Part shown: piece after piece, positions 53,406 through 62,299 of the stretch
Position numbering within the stretch: position 1 is the stretch's first letter
How the letters are laid out: the number at the start of each line of letters is the position of its first letter
Source of the DNA: Flavobacteriaceae bacterium
GTDB taxonomy: Bacteria > Bacteroidota > Bacteroidia > Flavobacteriales > Flavobacteriaceae
Direction of reading: 5' to 3'
Length of the DNA stretch: 64,000 bases
NCBI GenBank assembly: GCA_018669795.1
Contig: JABHSQ010000010.1
Coordinates: forward strand, 1-64,000
Made by a program: the position numbers and the translations under genes
The notes under the pieces: model-generated
What the model was told of the DNA's origin: nothing
Seen by the model: only the letters and a program-made list of their open reading frames with translations
Databases searched by the model: none

Positions 53406-54374
53406 ATGTCAGTATTAGTATACACAGAATCTGAAGAAGGTACGTTTAAAAAAATAGCTTTCGAAGCGGTATCCTATGCAAAAGGGATAGCCGATATGTT
53501 AGGAACCTCGGTTACTGCAATATCCATAAATGGTAACAATACCGATCAATTAGGAAAATATGGAGCTTCTAAAGTTCTTCAGGTTTCTAATGATCAATTG
53601 CAAAGTTTTAATGCTTCAGCTTATGCAGATACTATTGCACAAGCTGCAAAAAGTGAAGCATCACCTGTAGTAATAATTTCATCCAGTGCAAACAGTAAGT
53701 ACCTTGCACCCCTATTAGCAGTGAATATGGAAGCTGGTTTTGTCCCAAATGTGACGGAATTACCAACAAGCACTTCACCTTTTAAAATAAGCTCAACCGT
53801 ATTTTCAAATAAAGCGTTTGCTACTACAGAAATTACCACCGAAACAAAATTAATTGGACTTGCAAAAAATGCTTTTGGTGTTTTAGAAAATGAAACTTCT
53901 ATAGCTATAGAAGACTTTGCTCCAAGTTTATCAGAAAGCGACTTTAATACCAAGGTGTCTTCTGTAGAAAAAGCTAATGACAAAGTGACTATTGCTGATG
54001 CTGATATCGTAGTTTCTGCTGGACGTGGATTGAAAGGTCCTGAAAACTGGGGAATGATTGAAGAATTAGCTGAAATATTAGGTGCTGCTACTGCTTGTTC
54101 AAAACCAGTGAGTGACTTAGGTTGGAGACCTCATGGTGAACACGTGGGACAAACTGGAAAACCAGTATCTTCTAATTTATACATTGCAATTGGTATTTCT
54201 GGAGCAATTCAACATTTAGCAGGAGTAAATTCTTCAAAAGTAAAAGTTGTTATCAATAATGACCCTGAAGCACCTTTCTTTAAAGCTGCTGATTATGGTA
54301 TCGTTGGAGATGCTTTTGAGTTTGTACCTCAACTAATAGAAAAATTAAAAGAGTTTAAATCTAATAACGCATAA
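53406..54374 (+). CDS. etfA: Electron transfer flavoprotein subunit alpha
   Basis: 322 residues. The C-terminal FAD domain is clear: ADIVVSAGRGLKGPENWGMI, AACSKPVSDLGWRPHGEHVG and QTGKPVSSNLYIAIGISGAI, and ending NNDPEAPFFKAADYGIVGDA. Forms the ETF heterodimer with the gene upstream. A strong terminator follows. Confidence 0.95.
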   Translation: MSVLVYTESEEGTFKKIAFEAVSYAKGIADMLGTSVTAISINGNNTDQLGKYGASKVLQVSNDQLQSFNASAYADTIAQAAKSEASPVVIISSSANSKYLAPLLAVNMEAGFVPNVTELPTSTSPFKISSTVFSNKAFATTEITTETKLIGLAKNAFGVLENETSIAIEDFAPSLSESDFNTKVSSVEKANDKVTIADADIVVSAGRGLKGPENWGMIEELAEILGAATACSKPVSDLGWRPHGEHVGQTGKPVSSNLYIAIGISGAIQHLAGVNSSKVKVVINNDPEAPFFKAADYGIVGDAFEFVPQLIEKLKEFKSNNA

Positions 54375-54404
54375 TTTTTTATTAATTTGTGCCTGAATAA
54401 AAGG

Positions 54405-54450
54405 GCTGTTTAATTTTAGGCTAGCACAAAAATTAAACAGCTTTTTTTTT
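54405..54450 (+). terminator. Rho-independent terminator after etfA
   Basis: GCTGTTTAATTTT (54405-54417) pairs perfectly with AAAATTAAACAGC (54429-54441), followed by nine T. Confidence 0.9.
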
Positions 54451-54462
54451 GAATATTTTTTA

Positions 54463-55086
54463 ATGAGCTTAGTAAGACTAAATATTAAAGGGATTTCATA
54501 TAGTCAAACTCAAAATGGCGCTTATGCATTAATTTTGAGTGAAGAAAATGGTGATCAAAAATTACCAATCGTCATTGGTGCTTTTGAAGCACAATCTATA
54601 GCTATTGCACTAGAAAAAGAAATTATGCCACCCAGGCCTCTAACCCATGATCTATTTAAAACATTTGCAAAACGGTACGATATTGCTATAAAACAAGTGA
54701 TTATTCATAAATTATTAGACGGTGTTTTTTATTCTAGTATTATTTGTGAAAGAGAAGGTATTGAGGAAATTATAGACGCTAGAACTAGTGATGCGATTGC
54801 CTTAGCACTGCGTTTTGACGCACCAATTTTTACCTATAAAAATATTTTAGATAAAGCTGGTATTAAATCGGAAACAGCGCCAAACAAAAATGATCTTTCC
54901 AAAAAAGCAGCTATTGTTATTGAACAGCTTTTAACAAGTGACAATAAAGAATCAGTTATTTCTACTCGAGAAGATTTCAGCAAACATTCATTAAAGCAAC
55001 TTAAAAAAATGCTTGAAGAAGCAGTCAATAACGAAGAATATGAAAAGGCAGTAAGTATTCGAGACGAAGTTTCAAAAAGACAATAG
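54463..55086 (+). CDS. Bifunctional nuclease (BFN/DUF151) domain protein with UVR motif
   Basis: 207 residues. The N-terminal ~135 match the DUF151/BFN domain (LPIVIGAFEAQSIAIALEKE, PRPLTHDLFKTFAKRY, DARTSDAIALALRFDAPIF). The last ~35 residues are a UvrB/UvrC interaction motif (LKKMLEEAVNNEEYEKAVSI, RDE). Plant and Thermotoga relatives are reported as nucleases; the biological role in bacteria is unclear. The UVR motif suggests a protein partner. Six bp before the nucleoside transporter gene, so they are co-transcribed. Confidence 0.88.
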   Translation: MSLVRLNIKGISYSQTQNGAYALILSEENGDQKLPIVIGAFEAQSIAIALEKEIMPPRPLTHDLFKTFAKRYDIAIKQVIIHKLLDGVFYSSIICEREGIEEIIDARTSDAIALALRFDAPIFTYKNILDKAGIKSETAPNKNDLSKKAAIVIEQLLTSDNKESVISTREDFSKHSLKQLKKMLEEAVNNEEYEKAVSIRDEVSKRQ

Positions 55087-55092
55087 TATCCT

Positions 55093-56808
55093 ATGCAAAA
55101 ATATTTAGTAGTTGTAGTATTAGTTTTAGTTCATTTTTTATCATTTGGACAAGATTTAGAGAATAAATGGCAATTTTCAAGTATTGAAAATGCAAATGAT
55201 AAATCTATAACAGCTATAAATTCAGAAAATGACTTTTTAATCCTAAGGGATGGAACTTTTTCTTACGAAATAGAAGCTAAAGAAAACTTAAAAACTTCTG
55301 GAGATTATCTGTTCCAAAACAAGCTTTTGGTTTTTTATTATAATCAACCAATCGATACTATCATAAAATATGAAATCACCGAGCATACCGATTCAACATT
55401 AATATTTACCGAAAATGGCTCGCATTATAAATTTAGAACTTCCATTGGTGAAAAAGAAGGAATTGGATTGCAATCAGAAGAGAATTTAGGGGTAATACCA
55501 AGCCAAGGATTTTCTTTTACGAGTATATGGAGGGGTGTTTTAGGAATGATTTCTTTGTTATTTATCGCATTTTTATTTAGTAGCAACAGAAGAGCTATAA
55601 ATTGGAAAACAGTTGGAATTGGCTTAGCATTTCAATTAGTTATTGCTATTGGTGTATTAAAAGTTTCTCTTATACAAAATATATTTGAAGCTGTTGGACA
55701 AGTATTTATTAGCATATTAGAGTTTACAAGAGCTGGTAGTAAGTTCTTATTTGACGGATTGGTGGTAGACATGGATACGTTCGGATTTATTTTTGCATTC
55801 CAAGTTTTACCCACAATTATCTTTTTCTCTGCATTAACATCTGTATTATTTTACTTAGGAGTCATCCAAAAGGTAGTGAAAGCTTTTGGATGGTTATTAT
55901 CAAAGCTATTAAAAATATCGGGAGCTGAAAGCTTAAGTGTCGCTGGAAATATCTTTATAGGACAAACAGAAGCTCCCTTGCTAATCAAAGAGTATTTAGA
56001 GAAAATGAATAAATCTGAAATACTGTTAGTAATGATTGGAGGAATGGCAACTGTTGCAGGTGCTGTTCTTGCTGCTTATATTGGTTTTTTAGGTGGTGAT
56101 GACCCTCAACTTAGATTGCTATTTGCAAAGCATTTATTAGCAGCATGTGTTATGGCTGCTCCAGGCGCTATTGTAATTTCAAAAATATTGTGCCCACAAA
56201 CTGAAGAAGTCAATACTGATGTGGAAGTTTCTCAAGAAAAAATTGGAACGAACATATTAGATTCGATTGCAATCGGAACTACAGAAGGATTGAAACTAGC
56301 TGTAAATGTTGGAGCTATGTTATTAGTTTTTGTTGCCTTTATTGCAATGTTCAATGGAATTTTAGGTTGGCTTGGAGATTTTACTAGTATTAACAGCTGG
56401 GTTGCTGACCATTCTTCCTATGATCAACTTTCATTAGAAGCCATTTTAGGGACTGTATTCGCTCCATTAATGTGGTTAATTGGAGTTGCAAAAGAAGATA
56501 TGATGATGATGGGGCAACTTTTAGGAATCAAATTAGTAGCAAGTGAATTTGTTGGTTATATACAATTAGCAGACCTTAAAAATATTGCGAATGCCACTCA
56601 TTTAACCTACGAGAAGTCAATTATCATGGCTACCTATATGTTATGCGGTTTTGCGAATTTTGCTTCCATTGGTATTCAAATTGGTGGGATAGGCTCATTA
56701 GCACCGGGACAACGTAAAACCTTATCAAAATTTGGAATGAAAGCGCTTATCGGTGGTAGCATTGCATCTTTAATTTCAGCTACCATCGCAGGCATGTTGA
56801 TAGGATAA
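55093..56808 (+). CDS. Concentrative nucleoside transporter (CNT/NupC) with N-terminal extracytoplasmic domain
   Basis: 571 residues. Residues ~1-20 are a signal sequence (QKYLVVVVLVLVHFLSFGQ). Residues ~21-140 form a beta-rich lipocalin-like domain (LENKWQFSSIENANDKS, DYLFQNKLLVFYYNQPID). From ~150 a standard CNT transporter begins (GVLGMISLLFIAFLFSSNRR) and contains GNIFIGQTEAPLLIKEYLEK, GGMATVAGAVLAAYIGFLG and CGFANFASIGIQIGGIGSLA, the substrate- and ion-binding regions. It imports nucleosides with Na+ or H+. thyA and the nucleoside kinase in the window fit a salvage theme. Confidence 0.92.
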   Translation: MQKYLVVVVLVLVHFLSFGQDLENKWQFSSIENANDKSITAINSENDFLILRDGTFSYEIEAKENLKTSGDYLFQNKLLVFYYNQPIDTIIKYEITEHTDSTLIFTENGSHYKFRTSIGEKEGIGLQSEENLGVIPSQGFSFTSIWRGVLGMISLLFIAFLFSSNRRAINWKTVGIGLAFQLVIAIGVLKVSLIQNIFEAVGQVFISILEFTRAGSKFLFDGLVVDMDTFGFIFAFQVLPTIIFFSALTSVLFYLGVIQKVVKAFGWLLSKLLKISGAESLSVAGNIFIGQTEAPLLIKEYLEKMNKSEILLVMIGGMATVAGAVLAAYIGFLGGDDPQLRLLFAKHLLAACVMAAPGAIVISKILCPQTEEVNTDVEVSQEKIGTNILDSIAIGTTEGLKLAVNVGAMLLVFVAFIAMFNGILGWLGDFTSINSWVADHSSYDQLSLEAILGTVFAPLMWLIGVAKEDMMMMGQLLGIKLVASEFVGYIQLADLKNIANATHLTYEKSIIMATYMLCGFANFASIGIQIGGIGSLAPGQRKTLSKFGMKALIGGSIASLISATIAGMLIG

Positions 56809-56835
56809 CTCATTCTTGCGGAGGCAGGAATCGCT
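56809..56835. repeat. Small palindromic interspersed repeat after the nucleoside transporter
   Basis: ATTCTTGC (56812-56819) pairs with GCAGGAAT (56824-56831), with one G-T pair, around GGAG. It closely resembles the widespread TCATTCCTGCGGAGGCAGGAATC repeat. It begins directly after the transporter stop codon. Confidence 0.6.
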
Positions 56836-57154
56836 ACCAAAAAAACTAACCCAAATTTAAAACAGGTACCATAAGATATTTGGTTTCTACTATGAAAGCT
56901 CTCGATTTTATGTAACACCTTTAAACTCGTTTCTTCGGAATTATTTTTTAAAGTGTTTCCTTTTTATCTTTTATCAAAACAACTTTAATCCCTTCCTTTA
57001 AATATTTATAGCGTCTTGTGATTCTTCATTTACGTTGATAACTTTTAATAATATTAAAATGGTTTAGAATTAATTAGCCATTGCTTTTTTTATTTTTATC
57101 CTCATAAGAATTTGAATCTATTATTAAACCGCCCTTTATTTAAAGGAGTTATCT
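56836..57154 (-). other. Intergenic region with possible decayed reading frame
   Basis: About 320 bp before thyA. On the minus strand protein-like pieces appear in shifted frames (KYLKEGIKVVLIKDKKETL, then NNSEETSLKVLHKIESFHSR, upstream [16 protein letters not shown]). This suggests a dead gene of unknown family. No clear promoter for thyA was found apart from an A/G-rich AAAGGAG tract 9 bp before its ATG. Confidence 0.3.
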
Positions 57155-57979
57155 ATGAAACAATACCACGACCTTATCAAACATGTTTTAGAAAACGGAA
57201 TTATAAAACAAGATAGAACAGGAACAGGAACTAAAAGTGTTTTTGGTTACCAAATGCGATTCGACTTAAGTGAAGGATTCCCAATGGTAACTACTAAAAA
57301 ACTTCATTTAAAATCGATCGTTTATGAACTGTTATGGTTTTTAAAAGGCGATACCAACATTAAATACCTTCAAGAAAATGGAGTTCGTATTTGGAATGAA
57401 TGGGCAGATGAAAATGGAGATTTAGGTCCTGTTTACGGATATCAATGGCGTAACTGGAATGGAGATGAAATTGATCAAATTTCAGAAATTATCGAAACGC
57501 TTAAAAACAATCCAGACAGTAGAAGAATGTTAGTTTCTGCTTGGAATCCAAGTGTATTACCTGATACCAGCAACTCTTTTTCAGATAATGTTGCCAATGG
57601 CAAAGCTGCTTTACCTCCTTGCCATGCTTTTTTTCAGTTTTATGTAGCCAATGGGAAATTATCTTGTCAGTTATACCAACGTAGTGCAGACATATTTTTA
57701 GGGGTTCCTTTTAATATAGCATCCTATGCATTATTTACCATGATGATGGCTCAGGCTTGTGGAATGGAAGCAGGAGATTTTATTCATACTTTTGGCGATG
57801 CACATATTTATAGCAATCATCAAGAGCAAATAGATTTACAGTTGTCAAGAGACCCTAAACCACTTCCTAAAATGGTTTTAAATCCTGAAGTGAAAAATAT
57901 TTTTGATTTTACTTTTGGTGATTTCACTTTAACAGATTACGAACACCACCCTCATATTAAAGGTACCGTTGCTATTTAA
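57155..57979 (+). CDS. thyA: Thymidylate synthase
   Basis: 274 residues. Methylates dUMP to dTMP using methylene-tetrahydrofolate. [31 protein letters not shown], the catalytic cysteine in [39 protein letters not shown] and [10 protein letters not shown] are all present. AAAGGAGTTATCTATG upstream is a rare Shine-Dalgarno-like sequence for this genome. It precedes a small 2TM gene and folA, giving the classical thyA-folA association. Confidence 0.97.
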   Translation: MKQYHDLIKHVLENGIIKQDRTGTGTKSVFGYQMRFDLSEGFPMVTTKKLHLKSIVYELLWFLKGDTNIKYLQENGVRIWNEWADENGDLGPVYGYQWRNWNGDEIDQISEIIETLKNNPDSRRMLVSAWNPSVLPDTSNSFSDNVANGKAALPPCHAFFQFYVANGKLSCQLYQRSADIFLGVPFNIASYALFTMMMAQACGMEAGDFIHTFGDAHIYSNHQEQIDLQLSRDPKPLPKMVLNPEVKNIFDFTFGDFTLTDYEHHPHIKGTVAI

Positions 57980-58025
57980 TTCATTCTAAAAAATAGTATA
58001 TTTACTTAAGTCTAAAAAAAACAGT

Positions 58026-58439
58026 ATGTTCACTAAATCTAAAAAAGAATCTCGAAATGAAGCTGAACAAAGAGAGCAATACGAGTATGCTAGAAAGCGA
58101 ATTATTCAAAAAAAAGGACTGTTATCTCATTTAATTTACTTTATTGTTGGCGCTATCTTATTGGTTATTTTAAATTTAGCTTTAGGTATTGGTAAGGATA
58201 TTACTTTTATTGGATACCATTGGTTTGTTTGGGCAATTGTAGCATGGGGCTTTTTATTTTTAATCCATAGTTTTAATGTTTTAGTTAAAAACAGGTTTAT
58301 GGGTAAGGAATGGGAAAATCGTCAATTAGAAAAACTAAAAAAACTACAAGAAGAAAAAATATCTGAATTAAATAAAAAAGAAGTAACAGAAGAACTAGAA
58401 GCTAAAAAAAAAACACTAGACTCGGAAGAAAAAATATGA
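58026..58439 (+). CDS. 2TM-domain protein
   Basis: 137 residues. A charged N-terminus (KESRNEAEQREQYEYARKRI), two transmembrane helices (LIYFIVGAILLVILNLALG and HWFVWAIVAWGFLFLIHSF) and a highly charged coiled-coil-like C-terminus define the 2TM family, which also occurs attached to LytTR regulators. No function known. The stop overlaps the folA start by 4 bp (ATGA), so it is coupled to folA. Confidence 0.88.
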   Translation: MFTKSKKESRNEAEQREQYEYARKRIIQKKGLLSHLIYFIVGAILLVILNLALGIGKDITFIGYHWFVWAIVAWGFLFLIHSFNVLVKNRFMGKEWENRQLEKLKKLQEEKISELNKKEVTEELEAKKKTLDSEEKI

Positions 58440-58918
58440 TTACAATTATAGCTGCTGCTGGATCTAACAATGAACTAGGCAAAGACAACGACCTGGTTTG
58501 GCATTTACCAAAAGACTTTAAACGATTTAAGAAATTAACTACTGGGCATCATATTATCATGGGGCGAAAAACATTCCAATCGTTTCCAAAACCACTTCCA
58601 AATAGAGTCCATATCGTTATTACACGCAATACGAATTACCATCCAGAAGGTGCAATTATTGTTCATTCAATGACTGAAGCATTGGAACTCTCAAAAGATG
58701 ATGACCAAGCCTTTATTATTGGTGGAGGAGAAATCTATAAACTAGGAATGAAAATAGCAGATAAAATTGAATTAACCAGAGTTAATAGCTCTTTTGAAGC
58801 AGATACTTTTTTTCCTGAAATCCCTTCAGATGATTGGAAACTTATTTCTGAGGAATTCCATTTAAAAGATGAAAAACATAAATTTAATTTTTCTTATCAA
58901 ACCTTTGTTAACAACTAA
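58436..58918 (+). CDS. folA: Dihydrofolate reductase
   Basis: 160 residues. Reduces dihydrofolate to tetrahydrofolate with NADPH, regenerating what ThyA consumes. IIAAAGSNNELGKDNDLVWH, LPKDFKRFKKLTTGHHIIMG, RKTFQSFPKPLPNR and AFIIGGGEIYKLGMKIADK are textbook. The acidic active-site position is Asp in LPKDF. Overlaps the 2TM gene by 4 bp. Confidence 0.96.
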   Translation: MITIIAAAGSNNELGKDNDLVWHLPKDFKRFKKLTTGHHIIMGRKTFQSFPKPLPNRVHIVITRNTNYHPEGAIIVHSMTEALELSKDDDQAFIIGGGEIYKLGMKIADKIELTRVNSSFEADTFFPEIPSDDWKLISEEFHLKDEKHKFNFSYQTFVNN

Positions 58919-59023
58919 ACTTTATAGAATTTAATTAATTATTTTTGAATCGAATTAAGAATAATAATCATCTTCAAAAAAACTAAAGATTTACAAACTC
59001 CAATAATTAAATAATACAAACAA

Positions 59024-59911
59024 ATGAACGCATATATTTTTCCAGGACAAGGAGCACAATTTACAGGAATGGGATTAAATCTATACGAAAAATCTTCCAA
59101 AGCAAAAGAATTGTTTCATCAAGCCAATGAACTTTTGGGTTTTGATATTACCAAAATAATGTTTGAGGGCACAGCAGAGGAATTAAAAGAAACCAAAGTA
59201 ACGCAACCTGCGATATTTTTACACTCCACTATTTTAGCTGAAGTATTAGGAGAATCGTTCCAGCCAAATATGGTTGCTGGTCATTCTTTAGGCGAAATAT
59301 CTGCTTTAGTTGCAAATAAAACGTTGGTATTCAAGGATGGGCTTCTTTTAGTGTCAAAAAGAGCACAAGCAATGCAAGAAGCTTGTGAAGCGACACCTTC
59401 TAAGATGGCAGCAGTTTTAAGCTTAGAAGATGCTGTTGTTGAAGAAATATGTGCAAAAACTCCTGGTATTGTGGTAGCCGCAAATTATAATTGCCCCGGT
59501 CAATTAGTGATTTCTGGAGAAGTAAACGCTATCAATTTAGCTTGTGAAGCTATGAAAGAAGCCGGAGCAAGAAGAGCATTGGTGTTACCAGTAGGTGGTG
59601 CTTTTCATAGCCCTCTTATGGAACCAGCTAGAGAAGAATTAGCTGCAGCTATTGAGAATACTCATTTTTCAAATCCTGCCTGTCCTATTTATCAAAATGT
59701 AAGTACTACCGCTGTTATTGATCCTTCAGTAATTAAAATGAATTTAGTTTCTCAATTAACTGCACCTGTAAAATGGACTCAAAGCATGCAACAAATGATT
59801 GAAGATGGAGCTACCCATTTTATTGAAGTGGGACCTGGAAATGTATTGCAAGGACTAATGCGAAAAATAGACAGAAATGTTGCAACTAGCGGCGCTTCAT
59901 TTGAAATTTAA
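59024..59911 (+). CDS. fabD: Malonyl-CoA:ACP transacylase
   Basis: 295 residues. AYIFPGQGAQFTGMGLNLYE, the nucleophile Ser in MVAGHSLGEISALVANKT, the GGAFHSPLMEPAREELAAAI His region and FIEVGPGNVLQGLMRKI are typical. Loads malonyl groups on ACP for fatty-acid synthesis. It stands alone rather than in a fab operon and is convergent with galE, 6 bp apart, with no terminator seen between them. Confidence 0.96.
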   Translation: MNAYIFPGQGAQFTGMGLNLYEKSSKAKELFHQANELLGFDITKIMFEGTAEELKETKVTQPAIFLHSTILAEVLGESFQPNMVAGHSLGEISALVANKTLVFKDGLLLVSKRAQAMQEACEATPSKMAAVLSLEDAVVEEICAKTPGIVVAANYNCPGQLVISGEVNAINLACEAMKEAGARRALVLPVGGAFHSPLMEPAREELAAAIENTHFSNPACPIYQNVSTTAVIDPSVIKMNLVSQLTAPVKWTQSMQQMIEDGATHFIEVGPGNVLQGLMRKIDRNVATSGASFEI

Positions 59912-59917
59912 CCCGCT

Positions 59918-60928
59918 TTATTTTAAACTTTCCTGCCACTTCCATGAACTAGCCAAAGCTTCCTCTAAACCTAATTCAGCTTTCCAACCTAACTCATTAT
60001 TAGCTAGACTTGTATCTGCATAAGCTGCAGTTATATCTCCTGCCCGCCTGGCTACGATTTTATAATTCACTTTTTTATTTGTAGCTTTCTCAAAAGCATT
60101 TATGACGTCCAATACGGAACTTCCTTTTCCCGTTCCGATATTAAAAAACTCACAGGTTGCTTTATTTTCATTGTTCAGCAATCTATTTAAAGCTACAATA
60201 TGTGCTTTTGCTAAATCTACTACATGAATATAATCGCGAACTGCAGTTCCATCTGGAGTGTTATAATCATCTCCAAAAACAGACAGACATTCTCTAATTC
60301 CAGCTGCAGTTTGCACTACAAATGGAACTAAATTTTGAGGAACTCCTAAAGGTAATTCGCCAATTTTAGAGGTTTCATGTGCTCCAATCGGATTAAAATA
60401 ACGCAATGCAATTGCCTTTAATGCAGTTACTTTTGTAGTGTCTTCAATAATAATTTCACCCATTTTCTTTGTAGCGCCATAAGGAGATTCTGCAGGTTTT
60501 GTAGGTGCATTTTCCGTAATTGGCAATTCATCTGCCTGGCCATAAACTGTGCAAGAAGAACTAAAAATAAAATTAGGCACCTGGTTAGCAATCATTTCCT
60601 TTAATACATAAGTTAATGTTGTAATATTATTTTCATAATACTTTAATGGCTCATTCACACTTTCTCCTACCGCCTTTGAAGCCGCAAAATGAATTACTCC
60701 ATCAATGGAATAGTTTTTAAAGAATTGCTCAACTGCTTGTTTGTTTTTTAAATCTATTTCTTCAAAATCAGGTTTAATTCCTGTTATTGAAGTGATCCTA
60801 CTTAAAACCTCTTTAGAAGAATTGGAAAGATCATCGATAATTACAACCTCAAAACCTGTGTTTTGTAATTCAACCACGGTATGTGACCCAATATATCCTA
60901 AACCTCCAGTTACCAATATTTTTTTCAT
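59918..60928 (-). CDS. galE: UDP-glucose 4-epimerase
   Basis: 336 residues, short-chain dehydrogenase fold. NAD motif KILVTGGLGYIGSHTVVELQ, catalytic Ser/Tyr/Lys in FIFSSSCTVYGQ and ESPYGATKKMGE, and RYFNPIGAHETSKIGE. Interconverts UDP-glucose and UDP-galactose for surface polysaccharides. It begins 2 bp after the stop of the aminotransferase gene upstream, so they form an operon. Confidence 0.95.
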   Translation of the reverse strand: MKKILVTGGLGYIGSHTVVELQNTGFEVVIIDDLSNSSKEVLSRITSITGIKPDFEEIDLKNKQAVEQFFKNYSIDGVIHFAASKAVGESVNEPLKYYENNITTLTYVLKEMIANQVPNFIFSSSCTVYGQADELPITENAPTKPAESPYGATKKMGEIIIEDTTKVTALKAIALRYFNPIGAHETSKIGELPLGVPQNLVPFVVQTAAGIRECLSVFGDDYNTPDGTAVRDYIHVVDLAKAHIVALNRLLNNENKATCEFFNIGTGKGSSVLDVINAFEKATNKKVNYKIVARRAGDITAAYADTSLANNELGWKAELGLEEALASSWKWQESLK

Positions 60929-60929
60929 G

Positions 60930-62090
60930 CTAGTTGTTTTTTAAAAAATTAATAACTGTTGAAGTTATAAATTCGATTTGTTCATCATCCAATTCTGTAT
61001 GCATTGGTAAAGAAATAACTTCTTTTATTAATTGATTGGTCACTTTAAAGTTTTCTTCTTTATACCTATCATCTATATATGCTTTTTGCAGGTGTAATGG
61101 AATTGGGTAATAAACACCGCAAGGAATTCCATTTTCATTTAAATGAGCAGCAAGAGCATCTCTATCAGCATTTATAATTTTTAAGGTATATTGATGGTAG
61201 ACATGTAAATTACATTTTTCTTTATTTTCTATAGAACAATCGCAAAAACAACCAGGAGTAATTACCCCATCAATTCCCTGAAAAGCCTTTGTATATTTTG
61301 AAGCTGCCAATCGCCTAGCATCATTATATGCATCTAAATTTGGAAGCTTAGCTCTTAAAACTGCAGCTTGAATTGAATCCAATCTAGAATTTACTCCTAC
61401 TACATCATGATGGTACCTTACATACATTCCGTGATTTACAATACCTCTAATAGTGTGTGCCAAATCATCATCATTTGTAAAAATAGCTCCACCATCTCCA
61501 TAACAACCTAAATTTTTAGAAGGAAAAAATGAGGTTGAAGCTACATGACCTATTGTACCCGTTTTCTTTTTAGTTCCATCTTTTGAAGCATAATATCCTC
61601 CAATACCCTGAGCATTATCTTCGATTACAAATAAGTTATGCTCATTTGCTAATTTCATAATCTCATCCATATTTGCAGCTAAACCAAATAAATGTACAGG
61701 CACTATTGCCTTCGTATTTGGAGTAATTGCATTTTTAATAGCATTTACATCTATGTTAAACGTAATAGGATCCACGTCGACTAAAACAGGTGTTAATCCC
61801 AATAAAGCAATAACCTCAACAGTTGCAGCAAAAGTAAAATCTGCCGTTATTACTTCATCGCCAGGTTTTAAACCTAAACCCATCATAGCTATCTGTAATG
61901 CGTCGGTACCATTGGCACAAGGAATTACATGTTTGACCTCTAAATACGCTTCTAATTCTTTTTGAAAAGCATGAACCTCCGGTCCATTGATAAAATCAGC
62001 TGTTTCAATTACATTTAAAATAGAGGAATCCACTTGATCCTTTATTCTGCTATATTGACCCTTAAGATCAACCATTTGTATCTTTTTCAT
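60930..62090 (-). CDS. DegT/DnrJ/EryC1 sugar aminotransferase
   Basis: 386 residues. The N-terminal KIQMVDLKGQYSRIKDQVDS, the cofactor region CANGTDALQIAMMGLGLKPG, HLFGLAANMDEIMKLA, the internal aldimine Lys in SFFPSKNLGCYGDGGAIFTN and VGVNSRLDSIQAAVLRAKLP mark a PLP-dependent nucleotide-sugar aminotransferase. A Cys-rich insertion (PGCFCDCSIENKEKC) precedes NLHVYHQYTLKI. It probably makes an amino sugar for LPS or capsule. The operon with galE and proximity to waaA fit surface-glycan synthesis. Exact substrate unknown. Confidence 0.9.
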   Translation of the reverse strand: MKKIQMVDLKGQYSRIKDQVDSSILNVIETADFINGPEVHAFQKELEAYLEVKHVIPCANGTDALQIAMMGLGLKPGDEVITADFTFAATVEVIALLGLTPVLVDVDPITFNIDVNAIKNAITPNTKAIVPVHLFGLAANMDEIMKLANEHNLFVIEDNAQGIGGYYASKDGTKKKTGTIGHVASTSFFPSKNLGCYGDGGAIFTNDDDLAHTIRGIVNHGMYVRYHHDVVGVNSRLDSIQAAVLRAKLPNLDAYNDARRLAASKYTKAFQGIDGVITPGCFCDCSIENKEKCNLHVYHQYTLKIINADRDALAAHLNENGIPCGVYYPIPLHLQKAYIDDRYKEENFKVTNQLIKEVISLPMHTELDDEQIEFITSTVINFLKNN

Positions 62091-62299
62091 GCGCTTATAT
62101 TTATTATTTTTTAACAGTCAAATGCTATTTACTATTAGTTAGATCTTGAAGTGCAAAGAACTTTAACTAATCGTTACTTATGTTTCAGCCGAGAACCTTA
62201 GGTAATTATAAAAAAATAAAGAACAAAATTACAAAATTTGAAATCGACAAACAATCTAATTCCATAAAGAAACGTATTTTAGCAGTATAGTATTATCTG

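Noticed and set aside
53621-53983. 120-codon minus-strand frame inside etfA
   Set aside because: Antisense shadow of etfA; no signal, promoter or family.
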